Positions 52,615 through 62,325 are shown, counted from the stretch's first letter. The stretch is 64,000 nucleotides of DNA from Chryseobacterium carnipullorum (GCF_900142785.1 NZ_FRCD01000017.1:79885-143884); one strand, 5' to 3'. Notes: generated from the letters alone by a model not told the origin. Numbers and translations: made by a program.

Positions 52615-53304
52615 TTACTGCCCTTGCTTGGCTTCGTTAATCATTTTTTCATTCGCTGTAATCGCAAATTCTACTCTTCTGTTTTTAGCTCTTCCTTCAT
52701 CTGTATCGTTGCTAGCTACCGGCATAGATTCTCCTTCTCCTTTGGTAAACATTCTTGCTGATGCAATTCCTTTCCCTGATAAATAAGCTTTTACAGCGTC
52801 AGCTCTTCTTTGAGAAAGCGACAAATTATAAGCATCTGCCCCTTTGCTGTCTGTATGACCATAGATATTGATATTGGTATCCGGGTTATCAGCAAGTACC
52901 TGCGCTAGTTTGTTCAGGTTAGTTTGAGCTACAGAAGTTAGATTGGAAGAGTCAAAAGCAAAGTTCACGATGCTTTCGTTCATGGTAATCTTAATACCGT
53001 CTCCTACTCTTTCGACTTCAGCTCCGGGTAAAGTTTCTTTGATCTGCTTAGCCTGCTTATCCATTTTATTACCGATAACGTTACCGGCAACACCACCGAT
53101 AATACCTCCCAATACTGCTCCTAAAGCTGAGTTCTTACCGCTTCCTACGTTGTTACCCAAAATACCTCCAAGTACAGCACCTGATGCCACACCTACTGCA
53201 GTACCTCTCTGCTGGTGATTAGAATTCTGAACAGCTTCACAACTGGTTAATAACAATGCTGATGATAAGAAAAGTGCTCCTATATATGTTTTAGTAAATT
53301 TCAT
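52615..53304 (-). CDS. OmpA-family lipoprotein with glycine-zipper region
   Basis: The 229-residue protein has a lipoprotein signal (FLSSALLLTSCEAV). Glycine-zipper repeats (GTAVGVASGAVLGGILGNNVG, GAVLGGIIGGVAGNVIG) follow. The C-terminal OmpA peptidoglycan-binding domain contains FDSSNLTSVAQTNLNKLAQVL, YGHTDSKGADAYNLSLSQRRADAVKAYL and NRRVEFAI. It anchors the envelope to peptidoglycan. It is monocistronic, ending in the terminator at 52562-52590. Confidence 0.92.
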   Translation of the reverse strand: MKFTKTYIGALFLSSALLLTSCEAVQNSNHQQRGTAVGVASGAVLGGILGNNVGSGKNSALGAVLGGIIGGVAGNVIGNKMDKQAKQIKETLPGAEVERVGDGIKITMNESIVNFAFDSSNLTSVAQTNLNKLAQVLADNPDTNINIYGHTDSKGADAYNLSLSQRRADAVKAYLSGKGIASARMFTKGEGESMPVASNDTDEGRAKNRRVEFAITANEKMINEAKQGQ

Positions 53305-53330
53305 TTTTTTGATCTTTTAAAATTGATAAA

Positions 53331-53822
53331 TTATTTCATTCCTGTTCTCTGGAAGTTGTAAACAACCTGTACTGTGTTTCCGTCGAATGGAACGCTCTGT
53401 ACAAGTGAAAACTGATCTGTAGACTGGTTGGCAATAGTTAAAGAATATCCTACAGTATTTTGCTTAGCTTTCGTTCCCGCAGCGATTTTTTTAAACAAGA
53501 AAGTATTGCCATCTTTTACTTCAAATTTAATAGGCTGTGTAAGGCTTGGACAAGCTCCACCTCCGTTTAAAGTATAGGCACCGGTGTAGTTATTTGGAAT
53601 TAATCTCCAATGACTTCCTACAAAACACTGAGCATCCGCACCTTCGTCAAAAGGCTTGATTTTGAATCCTTTTTCATAATCGACGCTAACAATCTGCCAG
53701 TCGCCTTTTAATTTCAGGTATTCAACTCTTTGGTTTTGTGACGTTTCCGCTTTTTTCACTGAGGAACAAGACACTGCAAAAAGTGATGTTCCGATCATCC
53801 CTGCAAGTAGTAACTTTTTCAT
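53331..53822 (-). CDS. Lipocalin-family lipoprotein
   Basis: The 163-residue protein starts with a lipoprotein signal (MIGTSLFAVSCSSV). The body is beta-rich: LKGDWQIVSVDYEKG, HWRLIPNNYTGAYTLNGGGACP, FKKIAAGT and VQVVYNFQR, a lipocalin-like barrel. It may bind a small hydrophobic ligand. The 26-bp gap to the OmpA gene and same orientation suggest one transcript. Confidence 0.7.
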   Translation of the reverse strand: MKKLLLAGMIGTSLFAVSCSSVKKAETSQNQRVEYLKLKGDWQIVSVDYEKGFKIKPFDEGADAQCFVGSHWRLIPNNYTGAYTLNGGGACPSLTQPIKFEVKDGNTFLFKKIAAGTKAKQNTVGYSLTIANQSTDQFSLVQSVPFDGNTVQVVYNFQRTGMK

Positions 53823-53892
53823 TTTGTTGTTTATTATTTTGTTATTTATAAAGTTACAAAAAACCGTGCCAAATTGAAAAATAAAAATAAAA

Positions 53893-53915
53893 AAAGTCCG
53901 AAAATTTCGGACTTT
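53893..53915 (-). terminator. Terminator of the S8 peptidase gene
   Basis: AAAGTCCGAAA (53893-53903) pairs with TTTCGGACTTT (53905-53915). On the minus strand a T-rich run follows the stem. It is 33 bp beyond the peptidase stop codon. Confidence 0.75.
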
Positions 53916-53947
53916 AAATGCTTTCTCCTTATATACAGGGAGATATA

Positions 53948-55630
53948 TTATTTTTTAACAGTCTTTTTTACGGATTTCGCAGGCTTGACAGTACCTGATG
54001 ATTTTCCGTTATAAAAGGTGTTGTATGCATATTCTGCTGCTTTCTTAAGATCTATCACTCCTCCCGCCTGAGAAAACTCAGGAAATTTGTTTTCTGAACT
54101 CAGATTGCTGCTTTTTACAAGGGCTTCAATAATCTGATCAGGCTTCAGATTAGGCATATAAGCCAGCAATACTGCTGCTGCTCCTGCTACCACAGGAGAT
54201 GCCATGGAAGTACCCTGAAGATATTTATATTCGTTTTTAGGCACGGTAGAGTAAATCTGTTCACCCGGTGCAAAAACGTTGACCATTTTTTTGTTAAAAT
54301 TGGAGAAATCGGCTCTCAGCTCATTATTTCTGTTGGTACTTGCTCCTACAACCAATACATTATTGACAAAAGGTTTTTCGTCTGTAACATTTTTAAAGTT
54401 GGTCGGGAAAGCTAGGTGCTCGGCAACATCTTCATTTTCGTTACCAGCTGCCTTTACCAATAGTACGCCTTTTTCTTCAGCATATTTAAAAGCATCCCAT
54501 ACTATATTTTTCCCGGGAGATACAGGTTTTCCAAAGCTCATGTTTAAAACTTTAGCTCCGTTATCTACTGCATAACGGATAGCGTTGGCAACATCTTTAT
54601 CTCTCTCATCACCGTTTGGAACTGTTCTTACAGACATGATTTTAGCTACTTTAGAAGCGACTCCATACTGTATTTCTTTTCCTTGCGGAAGCCCTGCAAT
54701 AATCCCGGCAACGTGTGTTCCGTGCTCTGCATCTGGTCCTTCATAGTGATTGTTTCCATAGTTTTTCTCAGAATAGTCATCGTAGTTATCGCCTACGATT
54801 TCTTTTCTTGGGTCATAGCTCAGATCGTACTGCTTAGCCTGCGGAGCAAAGTGATCAATGGCTTCTTTCATTTGCTCGTTCATCAATTTCTCGAACTCAG
54901 CAGAAGATTTCCCTTTGAATTCAGGACTTTGAGAAACCTGTCCCAGAACCTGAAGAGCAATAGCATCTTTCTGATCTGTCGGAGGTTTAATTCCCTGCAA
55001 AGTTTCTGCAGTAACGGGCTTACCTCCCAACAACTTCACCATATTCGGGATGATGCTGTTGATCATGGTGTAAGTCTGTAAGCTTTGTTTTGCTTCAATA
55101 CTTTTTTTATTGAAAAGCTCTTTAGACTTCATATAAAGAGCAAATTCTTCCGGCATTTTCGCCTGATTTGCTTTGTTTTTTGTAGAATCATCACCTTCAA
55201 AAACGGATTTATATTTAGCGACAACTCTTGTTACCTCCATATTGTCGATATCAATATCGCCATTTTTTCCACCGATAAAGTTCCAACCGTGTACATCATC
55301 GATATATCCGTTTCCATCATCGTCTTTTCCGTTTCCAGGAACTTCATTAGGATTTGACCATATATTTTTTACAAGACCCGGGTGATCTACCTGTACACCA
55401 CTGTCTAAAACCCCTACAATAACAGTTTTAGGTTTAAGACCTTTTGACTCTAAATATTTATAGGCGTTTGCCGTGTTTACCCCATATACTTTTGTTGTTG
55501 AAAAGTCTTTATGGTACCAGGTCATCAGATCTTGATCTTCTTTCGGATCAATGCTCTTAGTCTGAGCTTCCTGAGCATAAGAGAAACTAAAGCCTGTAAG
55601 AAAAACAGCTGCTAATAATACCTTTTTCAT
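53948..55630 (-). CDS. Subtilisin-family (S8) peptidase, exported
   Basis: The 560-residue protease has a signal peptide (VLLAAVFLTGFSFSYAQ). The catalytic triad motifs are Asp in VIVGVLDSGVQVDHPG, His in HGTHVAGIIAG and Ser in GTSMASPVVAGAAAVLL. A roughly 190-residue insertion lies between Asp and His, longer than usual. The C-terminus is Lys/Val-rich (KPAKSVKKTVKK) without a T9SS sorting domain. It probably acts in the periplasm or outside the cell. Confidence 0.9.
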   Translation of the reverse strand: MKKVLLAAVFLTGFSFSYAQEAQTKSIDPKEDQDLMTWYHKDFSTTKVYGVNTANAYKYLESKGLKPKTVIVGVLDSGVQVDHPGLVKNIWSNPNEVPGNGKDDDGNGYIDDVHGWNFIGGKNGDIDIDNMEVTRVVAKYKSVFEGDDSTKNKANQAKMPEEFALYMKSKELFNKKSIEAKQSLQTYTMINSIIPNMVKLLGGKPVTAETLQGIKPPTDQKDAIALQVLGQVSQSPEFKGKSSAEFEKLMNEQMKEAIDHFAPQAKQYDLSYDPRKEIVGDNYDDYSEKNYGNNHYEGPDAEHGTHVAGIIAGLPQGKEIQYGVASKVAKIMSVRTVPNGDERDKDVANAIRYAVDNGAKVLNMSFGKPVSPGKNIVWDAFKYAEEKGVLLVKAAGNENEDVAEHLAFPTNFKNVTDEKPFVNNVLVVGASTNRNNELRADFSNFNKKMVNVFAPGEQIYSTVPKNEYKYLQGTSMASPVVAGAAAVLLAYMPNLKPDQIIEALVKSSNLSSENKFPEFSQAGGVIDLKKAAEYAYNTFYNGKSSGTVKPAKSVKKTVKK

Positions 55631-55720
55631 ATGTTGATATTTATTTTTTTTCTAAATTTAATGCAATCGCAATGTTCATTGGTTCATTTTCCGGAGAATC
55701 TCTTCAATAGCGGTTTCCTG

Positions 55721-56344
55721 TCAGTACGATTGTTTGATACTTTTGATATAAGTCAGAGATTCAGGTCCTTTGTTACATATAAGGTCCAAAATCGACAAAT
55801 CTTCTAAAAATCCCAGTTTATCTGAGAAGGTCTGGTAATATTCTTCCATCTGAAATTCAGAAGGAAGTTTTGCCGAAAACTTTTCTCTAAAATTAATACA
55901 ATCCGGATTTTTGATATATTCTTCATTCAAAGACTGTGCCTTTTCCGTTTTCAGGATCTGCTGGATGATCTCTAATGCTTTAAGATTAAAATCAATCAGA
56001 AATTTCTCTTCCAGATCATATATTTTTTTAAACTTATCTTCATAGTATTCAAAATAAGGCGAACTCTGATACGCTGTCTTGATCGATTTCCAGTGCAGGT
56101 TTCTCCAGTCTTCCCTGTAAGAGATCTCAATATCTTTAAATTCTCTTTTACCGTTATGATTAATGGGAATGATTAAAGAAAGCTTTCCGTTGGCCCCATA
56201 GATGTTGGTTCTGCTCCTGTAGGTCTGCTTGGGAAAATTCTCAAACTGTTCAAATACAATATTATTTTCAGGATTTAAAAACACTGAAAACCATGAAATC
56301 GGGGGCATATAAAATACCGGCAATAATACATTTGTCATATTCAT
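55721..56344 (-). CDS. WbqC-family protein
   Basis: The 207-residue cytoplasmic protein fits the WbqC family (PPISWFSVFL, FENFPKQTYRSRTNIYGANGKLSLIIPI, IEISYREDWRNLHWKSIKTAYQSSPYFEYYEDKF). Members accompany surface-glycan biosynthesis genes, with no established activity. The gene lies between lepB and the peptidase. Confidence 0.8.
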   Translation of the reverse strand: MNMTNVLLPVFYMPPISWFSVFLNPENNIVFEQFENFPKQTYRSRTNIYGANGKLSLIIPINHNGKREFKDIEISYREDWRNLHWKSIKTAYQSSPYFEYYEDKFKKIYDLEEKFLIDFNLKALEIIQQILKTEKAQSLNEEYIKNPDCINFREKFSAKLPSEFQMEEYYQTFSDKLGFLEDLSILDLICNKGPESLTYIKSIKQSY

Positions 56345-56352
56345 CCTATTAA

Positions 56353-56384
56353 AAAATGAAGTATTTTTTCAAATACTTCATTTT
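56353..56384 (-). terminator. Terminator of lepB
   Basis: AAAATGAAGTATTT (56353-56366) is the exact reverse complement of AAATACTTCATTTT (56371-56384) around TTTC. A T-run follows on the minus strand. It begins 22 bp after the lepB stop codon. Confidence 0.75.
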
Positions 56385-56405
56385 ATCTTTAAGTTTTACA
56401 TTAAA

Positions 56406-58052
56406 TTATGCTTCGTCTTCTGTTTTTTTCTTTCCGAAGAGTTTCATGAAATATTCCCATCCGAAGAACAGGATAAGAATCATTGCAGCTACCCACCAGT
56501 AAGAAGTTTTGTTGGCTTCTCCTGTATTGGTTGCTTTAAACATTCTGTCCCAACGAACTTTAAACGGCGCCTGATATGTGGAACTGCTGTCTGAAAAAGC
56601 TCCCTGAAGGCTCATCCAGGTAAACATCGGTTTTCCGACAATATTTTCTTCCGGAACGAAACCAAAGAATCTTGCATCCAGTGAAGCGTCCCTGTTGTCT
56701 CCTACCATCATATAATAATCCTGCTGGATGGTATAATTATTAGCTTCTTTTCCATTGATAAAGATCTTTCCGTTCTTTTTCTCAAGGTTATTATGCTCAT
56801 ATTGTGAAATGATCCACTGGTATAAAGGAAGTGTTTCATTATTGACTGCCACTACATCTCCTTTCTTAGGAATTCTTAGAGGTCCATACCAGTCCTGGTT
56901 CCAAGGCTGATTGATCGGGAATATCGATTGTGTTGTATCAATTTTTGTTTTGGCTTCGTCTCTGTAATATACAGCAGCTTCTCCTTTGGGAGTAATATCC
57001 TCTTTCATGTCAATGACCTGAGGAAGTTGTTTGATTTCTTTAGCAGTTTTATCTGTCAATCCCTGGAAAGCATAAATATATCCTTTCTCACCCTGCACCT
57101 CCTGTACCGGCAAGAATCCGTAGGTTTTGTACAAAGCAGGAATATCCAGCTGGCTTCCTGTATTGACAATATATCTGTGCTGTACTTCCTGATCTCCTAA
57201 AACTGTTTCTGATTTTCCATTGACAAACAGTCTTCCGGCTCTCATTTCAAAAGTATCTCCTGCAACAGCTACACATCTCTTAACGTAAGGATCTTTTCTG
57301 TCGATTGCTGTATGGACAGAATCTCTAGGATAGTTGAATACGACCACATCATTTTTCTGTGGCTTACTGAACTGGAAAATTCTCGTGTAAGGAAGTTTTA
57401 TACCATCAACATATGATTTCGGATCATCTTTTGGATTTCCTTTCTGTCCTGTATCCATAATGGTTCCCTGAAGGAATGGTATGGCAACGGGACGCATCGG
57501 CATTCTGTATCCGTAGCTCCATTTGTTTACAAACAGGAAATCACCTACAAGAAGTGTTCTTTCCATGGATCCTGTAGGAATACCAAATGGCTGTGTTACA
57601 AAAACGTGGATAATGGTGGCAAAAACCACTGCAAAAGTGATAGATCCCAAGAATGTATCTTTCTTTTTTGCATTTTTCTCTTCATCTGTAATGAAAAGAT
57701 CGTTGGAATTTTCATCTTCTACCTCTGCATCTTTGGAATAGTTCACCGTTGCCATATAGATAAACGGCAGGATTACGGTAAGCAGCTGGTCTTTGACAAG
57801 AGATTTTCCAAATTTTTTCATTAAATAAATATGGAAAGCAGACATCATGATAGGTCCTACGATCGGCAGATAAGAAAAGATAGCCCACCATTTCGGATGT
57901 TCCGTTTCCTTTAAAATAATAAAATAATTATAGAAAGGTATAAATGCAAATAAGGGACTGTAGCCCATTTTTTTGAACAGTTTCCAAGTGGAAATCCCCA
58001 TCAGTACAGACAAAATGAGAACATATACTGTATAAGTTAAAAAATAATTCAT
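56406..58052 (-). CDS. lepB: Signal peptidase I, large Bacteroidota form
   Basis: The 548-residue protein has N-terminal helices (LLFYTVYVLILSVLMGIS-like) before the peptidase core. The catalytic Ser is in GSMERTLLVGDF and the Lys in YVKRCVAVAGD. The final conserved box is GDNRDASLDARFFGFVPEENIVGK. A long insertion (about 130 residues, between GDTFEM and the last box) is typical for Bacteroidota. A C-terminal transmembrane helix (WWVAAMILILFFGWEY) closes it. It cleaves signal peptides at the membrane. Confidence 0.92.
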   Translation of the reverse strand: MNYFLTYTVYVLILSVLMGISTWKLFKKMGYSPLFAFIPFYNYFIILKETEHPKWWAIFSYLPIVGPIMMSAFHIYLMKKFGKSLVKDQLLTVILPFIYMATVNYSKDAEVEDENSNDLFITDEEKNAKKKDTFLGSITFAVVFATIIHVFVTQPFGIPTGSMERTLLVGDFLFVNKWSYGYRMPMRPVAIPFLQGTIMDTGQKGNPKDDPKSYVDGIKLPYTRIFQFSKPQKNDVVVFNYPRDSVHTAIDRKDPYVKRCVAVAGDTFEMRAGRLFVNGKSETVLGDQEVQHRYIVNTGSQLDIPALYKTYGFLPVQEVQGEKGYIYAFQGLTDKTAKEIKQLPQVIDMKEDITPKGEAAVYYRDEAKTKIDTTQSIFPINQPWNQDWYGPLRIPKKGDVVAVNNETLPLYQWIISQYEHNNLEKKNGKIFINGKEANNYTIQQDYYMMVGDNRDASLDARFFGFVPEENIVGKPMFTWMSLQGAFSDSSSTYQAPFKVRWDRMFKATNTGEANKTSYWWVAAMILILFFGWEYFMKLFGKKKTEDEA

Positions 58053-58155
58053 AGTTTATTGTGCCTATTCTGATAATATAAATGATCAATGATGATTAAT
58101 AAATGATAGCATCATTACCTGTTATTAGTTGACTATTTAGCGTATTTGTTACAAA

Positions 58156-58857
58156 TTAAAGCCCCAACACGTCTTTCATGGTGAAATTTCCTTTTTTATC
58201 TTTGATCCATTCTGCAGCGACTACCGCTCCGAGTGCAAACCCGTTTCTGTTGAAGGCGGTATGTTTTATTTCAATTTCGTCCACTTCACTTTTGTAATAA
58301 ACGCTGTGGGTACCCGGAACCTCATCTTCTCTGACGGCAAAAATTCCCAGCTCCGTGCCTTTAGTTTCCTCCAGTTTCCAGGCGTTAAATTTAGGATTAT
58401 TTTTGATGATTCCTTCAGCAATTGAAATAGCTGTTCCACTGGGCGCATCTTTTTTGTGTACATGATGAATTTCTTCCAGCTGACAGGTGTACTCATCCAC
58501 ATTTTTCATGATATCGGCTACTTTTTCGTTCAGGGCAAAAAATAAATTTACTCCCAAGCTAAAGTTGGAACCATACAGGAAAGCGCTGTCGCTGTCTACG
58601 GCAATTTTTTCAACCTCTGCCTTTTTATCCAGCCATCCTGTAGTCCCACAGATAACCGGAATTTTTTGTTCAAGACATGCTTTGATATTATCGTATGCCA
58701 CTTCTGGTAAAGAAAATTCGATAGCGACGTCAGGATTATTAAGATTTTCAGCTGTTGGAGTTTCTTTCAGACGGGCCACTATTTCATGTCCTCTCTTCTG
58801 TGCGATCTCATCAATGATCTTCCCCATTTTACCGTATCCAACTAATGCTATTCTCAT
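58156..58857 (-). CDS. dapB: 4-hydroxy-tetrahydrodipicolinate reductase
   Basis: The 233-residue enzyme has the NAD(P)-binding motif VGYGKMGK, the GTTGW loop, and the catalytic signature EIHHVHKKDAPSGTA. It makes tetrahydrodipicolinate in lysine and meso-diaminopimelate synthesis. It is a short form lacking nothing essential. It is followed by lepB. Confidence 0.95.
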   Translation of the reverse strand: MRIALVGYGKMGKIIDEIAQKRGHEIVARLKETPTAENLNNPDVAIEFSLPEVAYDNIKACLEQKIPVICGTTGWLDKKAEVEKIAVDSDSAFLYGSNFSLGVNLFFALNEKVADIMKNVDEYTCQLEEIHHVHKKDAPSGTAISIAEGIIKNNPKFNAWKLEETKGTELGIFAVREDEVPGTHSVYYKSEVDEIEIKHTAFNRNGFALGAVVAAEWIKDKKGNFTMKDVLGL

Positions 58858-58921
58858 GTGAAGTCTTTATTTATGATGATCCTTAGCCGTAAGGCCGGTA
58901 TCAATTTAATTAAAATATGTT

Positions 58922-59581
58922 TTAAAATCTGTAACTTAAACTTAATCCTGTTTTCGGAGTAGAAACGCCATACTGATCCTGAATTACTGTTGGGTTAAAA
59001 GTAAGGTCCGGATCATGTCTGCTTTCGTAAAGATGGGCGTCTACCACAGCATCTACGATATTCAGAATATAGATCAAACCTGTAATTGCTATGGCATAAT
59101 CTCTTTGTCTTTTATATCTGTCCTGGGCATTTCCGAAAGCCTTTTTATCCAGCCACGGATGACTGTCTACGAATTCATTAGGCGTTCCATTAAGTTTTGC
59201 CACGTAATATTCTCTATATATTTTGTACTGATTATTGCTCCACAGAGTATACCCGATTCCGGCTCCTATAGCGCCCAAAACAATAGGAATTTTAATGTAC
59301 CTTTTATTGTAATACTGCCCAAGTCCAGGCAATACCGCAGAGTAAAGTCCGGCTTTTGTAGGATTCAGTTTGATGGTTTTCTTTGTAGGGCCGTTCGCAT
59401 TTTCAAGATCTTCTATGATCCTGGCTTCTGTTTTCACAGGTTTTGCAGGTTTCGAAGATTTCGTTACAACTGCAATACTGTCCTTAGGAAGAGGATCTAC
59501 ACGAACTGTATCGCTTGGTATTACCTGCGAATAAGCGAAAGCAAAAGTGTACAAAAAAAATGTGAAAAATATTTTCTTCAT
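58922..59581 (-). CDS. DUF5683-family membrane protein
   Basis: The 219-residue protein has a signal peptide (KIFFTFFLYTFAFAYSQ). The conserved part reads LNPTKAGLYSAVLPGLGQYYNKRYIKIPIVLGAIGAGIGYTLW and AITGLIYILNIVDAVVDAHLY. This matches DUF5683 of Bacteroidota, an envelope protein of unknown role. It overlaps the ParB stop by 1 bp, so it may be in the parAB operon. Confidence 0.75.
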   Translation of the reverse strand: MKKIFFTFFLYTFAFAYSQVIPSDTVRVDPLPKDSIAVVTKSSKPAKPVKTEARIIEDLENANGPTKKTIKLNPTKAGLYSAVLPGLGQYYNKRYIKIPIVLGAIGAGIGYTLWSNNQYKIYREYYVAKLNGTPNEFVDSHPWLDKKAFGNAQDRYKRQRDYAIAITGLIYILNIVDAVVDAHLYESRHDPDLTFNPTVIQDQYGVSTPKTGLSLSYRF

Positions 59582-60471
59582 TATTTAATATGGGATAAAA
59601 TATACTCCAGTTCTTCTTCGTTTTTGAAGTCCAGGACGATTTTACCTTTTTTACCGTTTCCGGAGGTTTTGATCTCAACTTTTACGTCTAAAATATCAGC
59701 GATCGTTTTCTGTGCTCTCTTAAAATTATTGGAAAGCTCAGCATTTATTTTTTTCGCTGCCGGTGATTTAGGATTCTTCAATGCTGTTGCAGCCTGTTCA
59801 GCCTGACGGACATTGAGTTTTTCTTTAATGATCAGATCAAACAGGATCTGCTGGTGTTCTTCACTTTCAAGGCTGATAATCGCTCTTCCGTGTCCTGCAG
59901 ATATTTCACCACTTCTGATTGCATTCTGAATATCAGGATTTAACCTTAATAATCTGATGGAATTAGTAATGGTACTTCTATCCTTCCCTACTCTCTGGCT
60001 CAGATTTTCCTGGGTAAGACCAATCTCATCCAAAAGTCTCTGATAGGTTAAAGCGATCTCAATGGCATCAAGATCTTCTCTCTGAATATTTTCAACAAGA
60101 GCCATTTCAAGGAGCTCCTGATCATTTACTAAACGGATGTAGGCAGGAATGGTTGAAAGGCCTGCAATTTTACTTGCGCGGTAACGTCTTTCCCCTGATA
60201 TGATTTCGAATTTCTCTCCATCTTTTCTTAAGGTAACCGGCTGGATCACTCCTAAGTTTTTGATTGACAGAGCAAGTTCGTTTAGTGCTTTCTCATCAAA
60301 ATACGTTCTCGGCTGGGTGGGATTCGGATAAATATCTTCAAGGGCTACCTCTACAATATTCCCCACAAACTTATCTGCTCCTTCATCAGTAGCGGAGTTG
60401 ACACTCGCTTTGGATTCAGCACTTAAAATAGCACCTAAACCACGTCCCATAGCTCTCTTTTTGTCCTTCAT
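59581..60471 (-). CDS. parB: Chromosome-partition protein ParB
   Basis: The ATG at 60471 gives 296 residues. The N-terminal CTPase segment has VEVALEDIYPNPTQPRT, GVIQPVTLR and SGERRYRAS. The helix-turn-helix has LTQENLSQRVGKDRSTITNSIRLLRL. ParB loads onto parS and spreads with CTP. The upstream parA is 70 bp away in the same orientation. I did not find a parS site in this window. Confidence 0.95.
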   Translation of the reverse strand: MKDKKRAMGRGLGAILSAESKASVNSATDEGADKFVGNIVEVALEDIYPNPTQPRTYFDEKALNELALSIKNLGVIQPVTLRKDGEKFEIISGERRYRASKIAGLSTIPAYIRLVNDQELLEMALVENIQREDLDAIEIALTYQRLLDEIGLTQENLSQRVGKDRSTITNSIRLLRLNPDIQNAIRSGEISAGHGRAIISLESEEHQQILFDLIIKEKLNVRQAEQAATALKNPKSPAAKKINAELSNNFKRAQKTIADILDVKVEIKTSGNGKKGKIVLDFKNEEELEYILSHIK

Positions 60472-60541
60472 AGATATAATTGATAAATGATAATTAAATA
60501 AGTGATGATGTACATTCACTTATACTCCATTTATTATTAAA

Positions 60542-61315
60542 TTAATTTTTTACTAAATTTTCGTTCTTCAACAGAACTTCTTCTGCCAGCTGAATGTACT
60601 GAATCGCTCCTTTACTTTCTGCATCATAGTTCAGAATACTTTCTCCGAAACTAGGTGCTTCGCTTAATCTTACGTTTCTGCTGATAATGGTTTCAAAAAC
60701 CATATCCGGGAAATGTGAATTGACTTCTTCCACTACCTGGTTTGACAATCTCAGTCTGCTGTCGTACATGGTAAGAAGAAGACCTTCAATTCCAAGATCT
60801 TTATTATGTATTTTCTGTACATTTTTTACGGTATTCAAAAGTTTACCCAATCCTTCCAACGCAAAATATTCGCACTGGATCGGAATGATCACAGAATCTG
60901 CCGCAGTAAGGGCATTCACTGTAATAAGCCCTAAACTCGGTGCACAGTCGATAATAATATAATCATAATCGTCTCTGACCTCTGCCAAGGCTTTCTTCAG
61001 CATGTACTCACGGTTTTCTTTGTCCACGAGTTCAATTTCTGCTGCGACCAGGTCAATATGTGAAGGGATGATATCCAGGTTGGGAGAAGCGGTTCTTTTG
61101 ATACAGGTTCTTGTATCGGCGCTGTGCTCCAAAAGATTATATGTAGAATACTGAACGTCATCTACACCAAGCCCTGAGGTTGCATTCGCCTGTGGATCTG
61201 CATCAATGATGAGTATTCTTTTTTCCAATACCCCTAATGCTGCCGCCAAGTTTACAGCTGTGGTCGTTTTTCCAACTCCACCTTTTTGATTAGCGATACC
61301 TATGATTTTTGCCAT
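60542..61315 (-). CDS. parA: Chromosome-partition ATPase ParA
   Basis: The ATG at 61315 (MAKIIGIANQKGGVGKTTT) gives 257 residues. The deviant Walker A is KGGVGKTT, followed by DADPQANAT and DCAPSLGL. It moves ParB-parS complexes and cooperates in chromosome segregation. The longer frame from 61336 adds seven residues without a good start context. Confidence 0.95.
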   Translation of the reverse strand: MAKIIGIANQKGGVGKTTTAVNLAAALGVLEKRILIIDADPQANATSGLGVDDVQYSTYNLLEHSADTRTCIKRTASPNLDIIPSHIDLVAAEIELVDKENREYMLKKALAEVRDDYDYIIIDCAPSLGLITVNALTAADSVIIPIQCEYFALEGLGKLLNTVKNVQKIHNKDLGIEGLLLTMYDSRLRLSNQVVEEVNSHFPDMVFETIISRNVRLSEAPSFGESILNYDAESKGAIQYIQLAEEVLLKNENLVKN

Positions 61316-61423
61316 TATTAGAACTTTAGATTTCAAAAATACACTTTTTTCTTTGCTCTGTATGAATGGCGAAATTCAAAATTGAGTTAAAGTATTGTTA
61401 ATAAACAGTTTAACAATTAAAAA

Positions 61424-61457
61424 AATTATCCACAAAAAAAATTCTTTGTGGATAACT
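61424..61457 (-). terminator. Terminator of tonB containing two DnaA-box-like arms
   Basis: TTATCCACAAA (61426-61436) is the reverse complement of TTTGTGGATAA (61445-61455). The minus strand ends in a T-run. The arms equal the DnaA-box core TTATCCACA. It begins about 26 bp after the tonB stop codon. Confidence 0.7.
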
Positions 61458-61482
61458 ATCAAGATTTGTTTTTTTATCTTAA

Positions 61483-62325
61483 TTATTCAAAGTTCATGGT
61501 GATTGGAAATTTGAAATAACTTCTTACGGTTTCGCCTTGCTTATTTTTAGCCGCTTTCCAGGTTCCTCCAACGCTTTTAATCGTTCTGATCGCTTCTTTA
61601 TTAAATTCAGCATCTTTACCATCGGCTTTAATTCCGGAAATAGTTCCATCCTTTTCTACTACAAAAGTGATCACAGTTCTCATTGTATCTCCGGTTCCTT
61701 CGAATCCTGAGCCGTCAAATTTATTAATCACTTTATTTCTGAATGAATCAAGTCCTCCGGGAAATACGGCTTCTGTTCCAAGTTCTCCTTTATCTGCAAT
61801 GTGATTATCATCCACTTTTGGAGCTGGCGGAGTTGGTGGAATATAAGGAACTGCCGGTCCTGTTCCTGCCTGAGGAAGCACTGGATGATAGCTTGTTGTT
61901 GCAATCGCTCCTTCTGAGGAGTTTACAGGTCCTGCAATGGCTCCTTCTATTTTTTTTACAACATGTTCATTGGTAACATCTGCTTTAGGTTCTGGCACTG
62001 TTTCAACATAGGTTTTTACTTTTTCAGATTGAACGGCAGGCAACTTAATCTCTACAGGAGGAATCTCAGGCTGATCAACATCTTTAACATCAAATGGCCC
62101 AAAATCACAAGATGTGATCTGTTCCGTAATTTTAGGTCCCTGCAAAGCCGAAACTACAAATGGCGTTATTGAAATGGCAGCCAATAAACTCACCCCCACG
62201 AAAAGTGCTTTGGTTAGTATTCTATCTGATTCATTTCTTAATGCATAAGCACCGTATTCTTTGTTGCGGTGCTCAAAAAGAACTTCGTTGAAACGAAATT
62301 CCTGGTTTTGGTTTAGGTGTTTCAT
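61483..62325 (-). CDS. tonB: TonB-family energy transducer
   Basis: The 280-residue protein (ATG at 62325; a GTG one codon earlier is also possible) has an N-terminal helix (ALFVGVSLLAAISITPFVVSAL). The middle is rich in Pro, Val and Lys (EIPPVEIKLP, PYIPPTPPAPK). The C-terminal TonB domain reads GGLDSFRNKVINKF, TVITFVVEKDGTISGI and KFPITMNF. It couples the inner-membrane proton motive force to outer-membrane receptors. Its promoter lies before 62325. Confidence 0.88.
   Translation of the reverse strand: MKHLNQNQEFRFNEVLFEHRNKEYGAYALRNESDRILTKALFVGVSLLAAISITPFVVSALQGPKITEQITSCDFGPFDVKDVDQPEIPPVEIKLPAVQSEKVKTYVETVPEPKADVTNEHVVKKIEGAIAGPVNSSEGAIATTSYHPVLPQAGTGPAVPYIPPTPPAPKVDDNHIADKGELGTEAVFPGGLDSFRNKVINKFDGSGFEGTGDTMRTVITFVVEKDGTISGIKADGKDAEFNKEAIRTIKSVGGTWKAAKNKQGETVRSYFKFPITMNFE

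Noticed and set aside
59015..59806. 263-codon plus-strand ORF
   Set aside because: It is antisense to the DUF5683 and parB genes, which have clear motifs on the minus strand.
60471..61482. parS site near parAB
   Set aside because: I looked for a palindrome of the TGTTNCACGTGAAACA type in this region and saw none; the hairpin at 61424-61457 is a terminator.
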